Origin: Altererythrobacter sp.
GTDB lineage: Bacteria > Pseudomonadota > Alphaproteobacteria > Sphingomonadales > Sphingomonadaceae
DNA: 64,000 bases
Reading direction: 5' to 3'
Assembly (NCBI GenBank): GCA_016793865.1
Contig: JAEULJ010000007.1
Span: 434,001-498,000, forward strand
The notes under the pieces were generated by a model, which was not told where the DNA came from, searched no databases, and worked only from the letters and a program-made list of their open reading frames with translations. Every line of letters begins with the position of its first letter. Position 1 is the first letter of the stretch. Shown here piece after piece: positions 36,538 through 46,274 of the stretch. Both the position numbers and the translations under genes were made by a program.

Positions 36538-36942
36538 TCAAGCCTTCTGCGGGTGGCCGTCAAACTGACTGGCCTTGTCGCAGATGGGAAGCCACGCGGG
36601 CTTTTCGGCGACGAACTCGTGAAATCTCACGGTCAGATCCAGAGGGTCGTCAAAGCAATTCGCCGGAATCGGAAAGCTGTCCCCGTCTCCGCCGATTTCG
36701 CCGAGCGCGGAGCCGCAAGTCGCGCAGAAACTGCGCGTGTAGCGATAGCCTTCCTCTGGCTTGTAAAACGCGATTGCCTCCTCCCCGCGAACGAGCGCGA
36801 AATCATCTCGCTTCACGAAAACGAAGGTCGACGCGCCGACCTTGCGGCATCGCGTGCAATGGCAGGTGGCCATCATCGAAGGCGCACCGGACACCGTGAA
36901 TTGGACCGAACCACAGCAGCAGCTTCCCCTCAACATCGCCAT
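36538..36942 (-). CDS. GFA-family zinc protein
   Basis: A 134-residue protein of the glutathione-dependent formaldehyde-activating (GFA) fold. Its zinc-binding cysteines are visible: GSCCCGSVQF, CHCTRCRK and FCATCGSAL. Many members are uncharacterised and not true GFA enzymes. A GAAGGGA ribosome site selects ATG 36942 over one 30 bp upstream. Codon use is somewhat less G+C-rich than neighbours. Confidence 0.85.
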   Translation of the reverse strand: MAMLRGSCCCGSVQFTVSGAPSMMATCHCTRCRKVGASTFVFVKRDDFALVRGEEAIAFYKPEEGYRYTRSFCATCGSALGEIGGDGDSFPIPANCFDDPLDLTVRFHEFVAEKPAWLPICDKASQFDGHPQKA

Positions 36943-37049
36943 ACGTCCCTTCAATCCGTCTAATCGGAACATTATAGGAACAGCTTATTGACGCAAGTCT
37001 TTCCAGGCGCTCTGGTCATGTTTTCCGCAAGCTGCCACAATCCCCCGCG

Positions 37050-39371
37050 ATGCGGCAAAAGGAACTGCGGATCGCTCTCGTCTGCTACGGCGGGGTCAGC
37101 CTGGCGGTCTATATGCACGGCGTCACCAGGGAGCTGTGGCACCTCGCCCGCGCGAGCCGCGACCTGCATGGCGGCGAGGAGAGCTCCTCGCGAGCGGAAG
37201 CGGCCTATCGTGCCCTGCTGGCGGTGTGCGAGCGCGACCACGGGCTCCGCCTGCGCGTGCTGCCCGACATTCTCACCGGCGCGAGCGCGGGCGGGATCAA
37301 CGCCGTGTTCCTGGCGCAGGCGATCCACTCCGGCCAGTCGCTCGACCCGCTGACCGAACTGTGGCTGGCCGAGGCAGATGTCGAGAAGCTGACCGATCCC
37401 GACGCGCAGCCGCTGTCGCGCTTCGGCAAGCTGTGGTTTCAGCCGATGGTGAGCTGGCTGCTCAACCGCCCCGGCAATGCGGTCAGCGAGAGCGTCGCCC
37501 CGGAAACGCGCGCCGAGGTCCGCCGCAAGGTCGGCGCCTTCATGCGCGGGCGATGGTTCGAGCCGCCGTTTTCCGGCCCCGGCTTTTCCACCCTGCTGGA
37601 GCGGGCACTGGCGGCAATGGCGGCAGCCCCGGCGGGTCCCCCGCTGCTGCCGCCGGGCCATCCGCTGGACCTGTTCGTCACAGCCACCGATTTTCACGGC
37701 TACACATCGCTGCTGCGGCTCAACAGCCCCCCGGTGGCGGAAGAGAGCGAGCATCGCGTGCCGATCGCCTTCTCCGGCCGGGTGCCGGCGGTGGCGGGGC
37801 ACGACATCGCCGACCGGCTGGCGTTGGTGTTCGCGGCGCGGGCGACCGCGAGTTTTCCAGGCGCATTTCCGCCCGCGACCCTGGCCGAGATCGATGCCCT
37901 GGGCGAAGCGGCCCAGGTCGAATGGCCGGGGCGCGAGGCATTCATCGCGCGCGTCCTTCCCATGCAGCAGGCGCAGGACCGGCTCGGCGCGCTCGCGCTG
38001 ATCGACGGATCGGTGCTGGTCAACAAGCCATTCGAGGGTGCCATCGCCGCTCTGCAGGGCCGCCCGGCGCAGCGCGAGGTCGACCGCCGTTTCGTCTATA
38101 TCGACCCGCATCCCAACCGCCACCGGAACGGCGCGGCGGATGTCCGGCCGGTGGGCTTCTTCTCCGCCATCCTCGGCTCACTCTCCACGATCCCTCGCGA
38201 ACAGCCGATCCGCGACAATCTTGAGGCCATCGAGGCGCAGAGCCACGGGGCCGCGCGCCTGCAACGCCTGATCGGCGCGCTGCGCCCACAGGTGGACTCC
38301 ACGGTGGAGAAGCTGTTCGGCTACACGCTGTTCCTCGATCGCCCCACGCCCAAGCGGCTGCGCGCCTGGCGCAGCAAGGCGCAGGAGGCGGCGGGCGAAC
38401 AGGCCGGCTATGCCTTCGAAGCCTATTCGCAGGCCAAGCTGGCCGGGATCGTGACCCGTCTCGCCACGCTGCTGTGCGATGCCGTGCCGGCACCCCGCCG
38501 CCTGGATCGCGCTTCGGTGGAAGCGGCCCTTCGGGAGGAGCTTTCGAGGCGCGGGCTCGACACGCTGAGCACCGGGGCCGCGAGCGGAGGGGTGCTCAAA
38601 CCCGAGGCGATTGCGTTCCTGCGCGCGCATGACATCGCCTTCCGTATCCGCCGTCTGCGCCTGTTGGCCCGCCGACTGGCGCGCGATTGGGAGGCCGACC
38701 CCGAAGTCCCCACCGAAGCGCTGGAGCGTTCGCGCGAGACCATTTTCGAGGTGCTTTCGCTCTACTTCGAGCGCGAGGGGCTGACCGGCCTGGGTTCCGA
38801 TTTCGCTTCCGCGGCGGCAGAGGCGGCGAGCGATCCCTCGACCGTGCTCGATATGCTGGCGGAACGCCGGCTGCTGCCCGATGTGGACGAGCGGGCGGAA
38901 GAGATGCTCGCGGGGATGCTGGCGGCGATGCCCGCGCCGCTCAGGCGGCGGATGCTGCTTACCTATCTGGGCTTCCCCTTCTACGATACCGCCACGCTGG
39001 CGCTGTCGCAGAACGAAAGCCTGACCGAATATGATCCGATCAAGGTCGATCGCATAAGCCCGGAAGATGCTCGCAGCATTCGCGATGGCGGTGCGGCGGC
39101 AACGCTTCGCGGCACCGAGTTCTACAATTTCGGCGCTTTCTTCAGCCGCGCCTATCGCGAGAACGACTATCTGTGGGGCCGCCTGCACGGGGCCGAGCGA
39201 ATGGTCGATCTGGTGCTGTCCACGCTCGACACGCCGCCCGGAGACGAGGCGCAGCGCGGGTTCAAGCGCAGTCTCTTCCTTGCGATAATCGATGAGGAAC
39301 GCGAGGCCGGGCGCTGCCAGGCCGGGCTGCTGGAAGGGGTGCGCCGCGAGGTGGAGGAACGGCTGGGCTAG
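37050..39371 (+). CDS. Large patatin-like phospholipase
   Basis: A 773-residue patatin-domain protein. The oxyanion/entry segment is YGGVSLAVYMHGVTRE, the nucleophile elbow is GASAG with Ser79, and the dyad Asp is in LIDGSVLVNKPF (Asp319). A long C-terminal region (about 380-773) with coiled-coil-like stretches and DYLWGRLHGAERMVDL resembles the patatin-related proteins with a DUF3376 tail. No signal peptide is visible. Lipid acyl-hydrolase activity is inferred from the catalytic dyad; the physiological lipid is unknown. Confidence 0.86.
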   Translation: MRQKELRIALVCYGGVSLAVYMHGVTRELWHLARASRDLHGGEESSSRAEAAYRALLAVCERDHGLRLRVLPDILTGASAGGINAVFLAQAIHSGQSLDPLTELWLAEADVEKLTDPDAQPLSRFGKLWFQPMVSWLLNRPGNAVSESVAPETRAEVRRKVGAFMRGRWFEPPFSGPGFSTLLERALAAMAAAPAGPPLLPPGHPLDLFVTATDFHGYTSLLRLNSPPVAEESEHRVPIAFSGRVPAVAGHDIADRLALVFAARATASFPGAFPPATLAEIDALGEAAQVEWPGREAFIARVLPMQQAQDRLGALALIDGSVLVNKPFEGAIAALQGRPAQREVDRRFVYIDPHPNRHRNGAADVRPVGFFSAILGSLSTIPREQPIRDNLEAIEAQSHGAARLQRLIGALRPQVDSTVEKLFGYTLFLDRPTPKRLRAWRSKAQEAAGEQAGYAFEAYSQAKLAGIVTRLATLLCDAVPAPRRLDRASVEAALREELSRRGLDTLSTGAASGGVLKPEAIAFLRAHDIAFRIRRLRLLARRLARDWEADPEVPTEALERSRETIFEVLSLYFEREGLTGLGSDFASAAAEAASDPSTVLDMLAERRLLPDVDERAEEMLAGMLAAMPAPLRRRMLLTYLGFPFYDTATLALSQNESLTEYDPIKVDRISPEDARSIRDGGAAATLRGTEFYNFGAFFSRAYRENDYLWGRLHGAERMVDLVLSTLDTPPGDEAQRGFKRSLFLAIIDEEREAGRCQAGLLEGVRREVEERLG

Positions 39372-39402
39372 CTCTTGGCGCCAGCGTTCCCGAAGCGGCC
39401 CG

Positions 39403-40515
39403 CTAGCCCCCCAGGGCGCTCTTGATCTTGTCGAAGAAGCCGCGGCTCCGGGGGCATTCCTCGCCCGTCTCGGTGTCGCGGAACTGTTCGAGCAGCGCGC
39501 GCTGGTCCTTGCTGAGGCGCGTCGGCGTCTCGACCATCACCTCCACCACCAGATCGCCCCGGCCCCGGCCCTGGAGGACCGGCATTCCCACACCGCGCCG
39601 CCGCAGTTGCTCGCCCGATTGCAGGCCGGCCGGAACCTCGAGCGAGACCATCTCGCCATCCAGCCCCGGCAATTCGATGGAGCCGCCGAGAGCGGCGGTG
39701 GTGAAGCTCACCGGCACCTGGGTGAGCAGTGTCGTGCCCTCGCGCTGGAACAGCGCATGGGTGCGGACATGCACGAAGATGTAGAGATCGCCCGGCGGCG
39801 CGCCGCGCGGCCCCGCCTCACCCTTGCCGGACAGGCGGATACGGGTGCCGTTGTCCACGCCCGCGGGAATATCGACCGCGAGCTTCTGCGCCTTGTCCAT
39901 GCGCCCTTCGCCCCGGCAGGCGCGGCACGGGCTTTCGATCACCTCGCCGCGGCCCTGGCAGTTGGGGCAGTCCCGCTCGACCACGAAGAAGCCCTGCTTG
40001 GCGCGCACCTTGCCGTGGCCGGAACACAGGTTGCAGCGCCGCGCACCGGTGCCCGGTGTGGCGCCCGACCCGTGGCAGGTCTCGCACGGCTGGCTGACCT
40101 CGATGGCGATCTCGGTGGATTTGCCGTGATAGGCATCCTCCAGCGTGATCTCCATGTCGTAGCGCAGGTCGGCACCGCGGCGCGCCTGCTGGCGCCCACC
40201 GCCGAAGGCCTGGCCGAAAATGGTCTCGAAGATATCGCCGATATCGCCAAAGCCCTGCGGCCCGCCCGCGCCCCCGCCCATTCCCTGCTGGAAGGCGGCG
40301 TGGCCGAAACGATCATAAGCGGCGCGCTTCTGCGGATCCTTGAGACAGTCATAGGCCTCGGACACGGCCTTGAACTTGCTCTCGTTCTCCTTGCAGCCGG
40401 CGTTGCGGTCCGGATGGTACTGCATCGCCAGCTTGCGGTAGGCGGACTTGATCGTCGCGCCGTCCGCATCGCGCTGGATGCCGAGCGTTTCGTAATAGTC
40501 GATCTGGGTTGCCAT
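39403..40515 (-). CDS. dnaJ: Chaperone DnaJ (Hsp40)
   Basis: A 370-residue DnaK co-chaperone. It has a J domain with HPD (MQYHPDRNAG), a Gly-rich linker (GMGGGAGGPQGFG), four CxxCxGxG zinc repeats (CETCHGSG, CNLCSGHG, CPNCQGRG, CRACRGEG) and a C-terminal substrate domain. It is 68 bp downstream of dnaK with a hairpin between. Confidence 0.96.
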   Translation of the reverse strand: MATQIDYYETLGIQRDADGATIKSAYRKLAMQYHPDRNAGCKENESKFKAVSEAYDCLKDPQKRAAYDRFGHAAFQQGMGGGAGGPQGFGDIGDIFETIFGQAFGGGRQQARRGADLRYDMEITLEDAYHGKSTEIAIEVSQPCETCHGSGATPGTGARRCNLCSGHGKVRAKQGFFVVERDCPNCQGRGEVIESPCRACRGEGRMDKAQKLAVDIPAGVDNGTRIRLSGKGEAGPRGAPPGDLYIFVHVRTHALFQREGTTLLTQVPVSFTTAALGGSIELPGLDGEMVSLEVPAGLQSGEQLRRRGVGMPVLQGRGRGDLVVEVMVETPTRLSKDQRALLEQFRDTETGEECPRSRGFFDKIKSALGG

Positions 40516-40531
40516 GGCGCGCTATGCCTTA

Positions 40532-40563
40532 CCGCCGCCGGCGCTGATGGGCACCGGCGGCGG
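40532..40563 (-). promoter_or_regulatory. Hairpin between dnaK and dnaJ
   Basis: CCGCCGCCGG and CCGGCGGCGG form a perfect 10-bp stem around a 12-base loop in the 68-bp intergenic gap. Read along dnaK-dnaJ, no T-run follows, so it is more likely a processing or attenuation point that lowers dnaJ relative to dnaK than a full terminator. Confidence 0.45.
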
Positions 40564-40583
40564 ATCGGTTTTCATCACTCGGC

Positions 40584-42515
<1,932 letters not shown>

Positions 42516-42607
42516 GGTTTCCCCATCGTGAGACAATTGTTGGACACCGCCCATTCGGCCCCCCGCGTGTCGGCAGGGCCCCTCGGCGGCTCGTGTTAGC
42601 GAGGGGG

Positions 42608-42635
42608 ATATAGGTGTCGCCGAGCTTGGCACAAG
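42608..42635 (-). promoter_or_regulatory. Putative heat-shock promoter of dnaK
   Basis: On the minus strand CTTGTG (42635-42630) and CTATAT (42613-42608) are separated by 16 bases, close to the alphaproteobacterial RpoH pattern (CTTG ... CYTAT). A near-identical layout precedes hrcA. The leader to dnaK would be about 85 bases. Confidence 0.45.
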
Positions 42636-42686
42636 GGACGTGCCCGGCTAGAAAACGCGCACATGCAGACGAGGGGATATTTCGCG

Positions 42687-43163
42687 ATGAGAACCTGGAT
42701 TGCCGCCGCCGCGCTCGCCGCTGGCACCCTCACGCTGGCCGCCTGTTCCGGGAAGGAAGAAGCCGCGCCCGCGGTCGAGGCAAACCCCACCGGACTGACG
42801 GTCTCGAACGCGCGGCTGATCCTTCCCGCCGTCGCCGGCAATCCCGCGGCGGTCTATTTCGATCTCAAGAACGATGGAACCCGCGCCGTGGCCGTGCGCC
42901 GAGCCGACATCGCCGGTGCCAAGAGCGCCGAGATGCACGACATGATGGAATACAATCGCCAGATGACGATGGCCGCGATGGGTCCGCTCACCGTTCCCAA
43001 GGGCGAAACGGTCAAGTTCGAGCCGGGTGCAAAGCACATCATGGCCTTCGAGCTTTCGCCCGAGATCGCCGCTGGCGGCAAGGTAGAGATGACGCTGACC
43101 ATTGCTGGCGGCGACAAGGCAAGCTTCGAGGTGCCCGTGCAGTCGGCCGACGCGGCGCGGTGA
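42687..43163 (+). CDS. PCu(A)C-type copper chaperone lipoprotein
   Basis: A 158-residue periplasmic lipoprotein (lipobox LAAC, Cys20). The PCu(A)C fold ligands are visible: MHDMMEYNRQM with MAAMGPL and, later, KHIMAFEL. Relatives deliver Cu(I) to cytochrome oxidase. ATG 42687 is chosen over 42663 because it starts the signal peptide directly. It is divergent from dnaK; a copper enzyme is not adjacent. Confidence 0.85.
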   Translation: MRTWIAAAALAAGTLTLAACSGKEEAAPAVEANPTGLTVSNARLILPAVAGNPAAVYFDLKNDGTRAVAVRRADIAGAKSAEMHDMMEYNRQMTMAAMGPLTVPKGETVKFEPGAKHIMAFELSPEIAAGGKVEMTLTIAGGDKASFEVPVQSADAAR

Positions 43164-43185
43164 AGCCGGCTGCGGCGCTGGGGTC

Positions 43186-43695
43186 GTGAACGCGGTTGCG
43201 GGTATCGCGCCCTGCCCGCCGGGCGGGCAACGAGCGCTTACCGCGGGCGAGATCGCACTCGCCCGTGGCGTGTTCGGCGATGCCATAGATTATTCGCGCG
43301 TCACCCTGCGGCGGCGCAAGTGGGCGTTCTTCCAGCCGCGTGAAGTAACCATGGCACCGCGCGGTCACCTGTATTTCCATCCGCTCGGCACGGTCTATTG
43401 CGAGGACTTCGCCGCCGAAGGGATCATCCGCCAGGGCCTGCTGATCCACGAGCTCACCCATGTCTGGCAGACCCAGACGCGCGGCGAATGGTTTCTGCTG
43501 CTCAACCGCCACCCCCTGTGCCGCTACGATTACAGCCTGCGACCGGGATGGCGGCTGGAAAAATACGGTATCGAGCAACAGGCGGAGATCGTGAAGCACG
43601 CCTTCTTTCTGAGAAACGGCATAGGTGTGCCGGGCGCAGCCGATCCCGCGGCATACGACCTGCTGGTGAATTTCCCCGGAGCCGGACGGACGTGA
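43186..43695 (+). CDS. HELTH-motif putative zinc metallopeptidase-like protein
   Basis: A 169-residue protein with the HExxH motif LLIHELTHVWQTQ (typical of zinc-dependent peptidase folds), preceded by APRGHLYFHPLG and followed by KYGIEQQAEIVKHAFF, whose Glu could be the third zinc ligand. No signal peptide is evident from the GTG at 43186. Proteins of this type have been loosely labelled Vgr-related, but the family function is not known to me. It follows the copper-chaperone gene by 22 bp and overlaps the next gene by 4 bp. Confidence 0.7.
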   Translation: MNAVAGIAPCPPGGQRALTAGEIALARGVFGDAIDYSRVTLRRRKWAFFQPREVTMAPRGHLYFHPLGTVYCEDFAAEGIIRQGLLIHELTHVWQTQTRGEWFLLLNRHPLCRYDYSLRPGWRLEKYGIEQQAEIVKHAFFLRNGIGVPGAADPAAYDLLVNFPGAGRT

Positions 43696-44264
43696 GCGAC
43701 TTCGAGTTCATCTTCGTGCTCTACGGCCTGCTGCTCGGTCTGGCGCTGGCGGAGCTGCTGTCGGGGCTGGGTAATGCGCTGGAGGCGCGGTTGACCCCGC
43801 GAAGGCAAGGCGAGCGCTTCAGGATCGGATGGCTGACGCCCTTGCTGGCGCTGTTCGTGATGCTCGACCTGCTGAGCTTCTGGGTGTTTGCGTGGCGGGT
43901 GCGGGACGACCTGGTCGTTTCGGCTCGCGGTCTGCTCGCTGTGATGCTGTTCTCCTCGGCCTACTATCTCGCCGCGCGGCTGGTGTTTCCGAAGGAACCT
44001 GCGGCGCTCAAGACGCTCGACGCGCACTACGAGGCGGTCAAGCGACCGGTCATGGCCATCCTGGTCGGCCTGCTGGCTGTTCAGTGGGCCTTCCTGGCCT
44101 CGCTGCCGGGACGGGCAGCCATGCTTACACCGCTCGTGATCGGCTTGACGCTGCTTCTGGTCGCTCTGATGGCTGCCGTGGCGTTCGTGCGCGACCAGCG
44201 CCTCTCGATCGCCCTGCTGGTCGTGCTTGTCGCGCGGTATTTGTGGATCTACGCGCTTAACTGA
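43692..44264 (+). CDS. Hypothetical integral membrane protein
   Basis: A 190-residue protein with about six hydrophobic helices (start VSDFEFIFVLYGLLLGLALAE; others around 45-65, 75-95, 115-130, 140-160, 170-190). The GTG start overlaps the HELTH-protein stop (GTGA), so the two are coupled. No family recognised. Confidence 0.75.
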   Translation: MSDFEFIFVLYGLLLGLALAELLSGLGNALEARLTPRRQGERFRIGWLTPLLALFVMLDLLSFWVFAWRVRDDLVVSARGLLAVMLFSSAYYLAARLVFPKEPAALKTLDAHYEAVKRPVMAILVGLLAVQWAFLASLPGRAAMLTPLVIGLTLLLVALMAAVAFVRDQRLSIALLVVLVARYLWIYALN

Positions 44265-44285
44265 TCGCGGGGCTCGATGACCACC

Positions 44286-44768
44286 TCAACGGTGCCCACC
44301 GCCCCCACGGTGACCGCCGCCGCCGCGATGACCGCCGCCATGGCCACCGACCACGCCGCCCCGGTGGCCGCCGGACGCGCGATGTGAGGGGGCCGGCACA
44401 TGCCGCGGTGAATGGGCGGTCGGAACCCCCACATGGCCCGAAGCGCCGGGGTGGCGACCGCCAAATCCCGACCAGTTCTCGCCATAGTGACCGCCGCCGC
44501 CGCGCCCCACCCAATACTGCCGGTGCGCGTCGCTCCAGGCGTGGCGGGCGCCACCGCGATCATAGACATAAGCTCCACGGCCCGGATAATAATAGCCATC
44601 GTACCAGCCGTAATAGCCAGAGCCATAGCCATATGGCGCACGCGCATAGCCGGTACTTACGCCAACCCCGTAATAACCCGAGCCATAGCCGTGGCGGCCA
44701 TAACTTGCGCATCCGGAAACCGCGACGGCGAGGACGCCGAGCAGCGCTGCTTTTCGAAATGACAACAT
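44286..44768 (-). CDS. Gly/Tyr- and His-rich lipoprotein
   Basis: A 160-residue lipoprotein (signal and lipobox, Cys20). The mature part is rich in Gly and Tyr (SGYYGWYDGYYYPG) and ends in repeats of GGHRGGG, giving a histidine-rich tail that could bind metal. The ATG at 44768 begins the signal peptide; an in-frame start 5 codons upstream is less likely. Function unknown. Confidence 0.7.
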   Translation of the reverse strand: MLSFRKAALLGVLAVAVSGCASYGRHGYGSGYYGVGVSTGYARAPYGYGSGYYGWYDGYYYPGRGAYVYDRGGARHAWSDAHRQYWVGRGGGGHYGENWSGFGGRHPGASGHVGVPTAHSPRHVPAPSHRASGGHRGGVVGGHGGGHRGGGGHRGGGGHR

Positions 44769-44970
44769 CGGCACGACTCCCAAACAAGCCCTTGTAATTC
44801 ACGCAGTTGCCGCCCAGGCCAGTGAACCGGCGCTGAATGGTTGAGGGCCGCTGGATCGGGGCGGCCTTCCTGTGTTTCCCACCACCACCCGTCATAGCGC
44901 GCCTTGAGCGTTCCGGTTCCTTTTGTTACCATCCGCGGCGTCATCCGGGCGGCCCAACCCGCGCCCGGCG

Positions 44971-46146
44971 ATGAGAACCCCCATGGAGCTTTCAGACTAC
45001 GGCATGTCGCGGACTCGCGGCTATCTTTCGCATTACGAGATCGACGCCATCGAGCTGCCCGAGCGGTTCGACACCATGCTGGAGGCGGCGTCCAACCTCT
45101 CCGCCCTCATCACCACCGGCCGGGTGCGCCACTGGCTCGACGCCCTGCCCGACCCGCTGATCTCCGACTGGGCGAAGGACGCGCCGGAAGAAGAGGTCCG
45201 CACGGCGATGGTGCACTATTCCTTCCTGGTGCAGGCCTATGTGTGGGGCGAGGCCGTTCCGCCCCGCCACCTGCCCGCCAATCTTTCGCGCCCCATGTGC
45301 GCGCTCGCCGACCGGCTCGGCCAGGCACCTCTGCTTCCCTATTCGGGCTATGTGCTCGACAACTGGTATCGGCTCGACAAGTCCGGCCCGATCGCGCTCG
45401 ACAATATCGCCATGTACCAGAACTTCCTGGGCGGAGCGGACGAGAACTGGTTCGTCCTCGTCCATGTCGCGATCGAGGCCGAGGCCGGGGTTCTCCTCGA
45501 CAACGCCGCCAGGCTGGTGACCGTCGCCAGGCAAGGCGACGAGGCCGAGGCCACTCGACTGCTCGTGGAAATGGACCAGGCCTGGGAGCGCATCTACGGC
45601 CATTTCGCGCGGATGCCCGAGCAGTGCGATCCCTATGTCTATTTCCACCGCGTACGCCCCTACATCCACGGCTGGGCCAACAACCCAGCGCTGGAGGGTG
45701 GCGGCCTGATCTACGAGGGCATGGAGCGTTACGGGGGCAAGCCGCAGGCCTTCCGCGGCCAGACTGGCAGCCAGTCGAGCATCGTGCCGGCGATGGACGC
45801 GCTGTTCCAGGTTCGCCACAGCGACGATCCGCTGCGCCAGTTCCTCGACGAGCTGCACAGCTATCGCCCGGTCGAGCACCGCCGTTTCATCGAGGATCTG
45901 GCCGCGCAATCGACGCTGCGGACGTTCGTGTCCGGAACCGACAATGCCGAGCTCAAGGCGGCCTTCAACGCCTGCCTCGAACAATCGGCCCGCTTCCGCA
46001 CCCGCCACCTGGAATACGCCGCCAGCTACATCAACAAGCAGGCCGGCAGCATAGCGGGCAACGATCCCGATGTGGGTACGGGCGGCACGCCCTTCATGAA
46101 ATACCTCAAGAAACACCGCGACGAGAACGCAGCGCAAGTGGTGTGA
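44971..46146 (+). CDS. Indoleamine 2,3-dioxygenase-like heme protein
   Basis: A 391-residue protein of the IDO superfamily, which opens the indole ring of tryptophan with heme and O2. FRGQTGSQSSIVPAMDALF matches the IDO substrate-pocket segment, RTRHLEYAASYI carries the proximal heme His (residue 346 with this start), and the C-terminal GTGGTPFMKYLKKHRDE matches the IDO GTGG motif. The start may be ATG 44971 or 44983. No other kynurenine-pathway gene is nearby, so tryptophan as substrate is inference. Confidence 0.82.
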   Translation: MRTPMELSDYGMSRTRGYLSHYEIDAIELPERFDTMLEAASNLSALITTGRVRHWLDALPDPLISDWAKDAPEEEVRTAMVHYSFLVQAYVWGEAVPPRHLPANLSRPMCALADRLGQAPLLPYSGYVLDNWYRLDKSGPIALDNIAMYQNFLGGADENWFVLVHVAIEAEAGVLLDNAARLVTVARQGDEAEATRLLVEMDQAWERIYGHFARMPEQCDPYVYFHRVRPYIHGWANNPALEGGGLIYEGMERYGGKPQAFRGQTGSQSSIVPAMDALFQVRHSDDPLRQFLDELHSYRPVEHRRFIEDLAAQSTLRTFVSGTDNAELKAAFNACLEQSARFRTRHLEYAASYINKQAGSIAGNDPDVGTGGTPFMKYLKKHRDENAAQVV

Positions 46147-46160
46147 CACCCATCTCCTCC

Positions 46161-46190
46161 CGCCGCCTCGGCGTCCGAGCCGGGGCGGCG
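46161..46190 (+). terminator. Hairpin after the IDO-like gene
   Basis: CGCCGCC (46161-46167) pairs with GGCGGCG (46184-46190); an inner CTCGG/CCGAG stem extends it. It is followed by CTCTTCCTT, a weak T-rich tail. It lies 14 bp after the IDO-like stop and would also separate it from the convergent gene. Confidence 0.5.
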
Positions 46191-46274
46191 CTCTTCCTTG
46201 CCTGACTGGAGAATGCCTGGCCTGGCTCATCTTGGTGCCGACCCCGGGGTGTGGTCGCGCCAGAGCCATCCGGG

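Noticed and set aside
42516-42686. CIRCE element upstream of dnaK
   Set aside because: CTCGCTAACACGAG (around 42590-42603) is palindromic-looking but does not match the TTAGCACTC/GAGTGCTAA arms.
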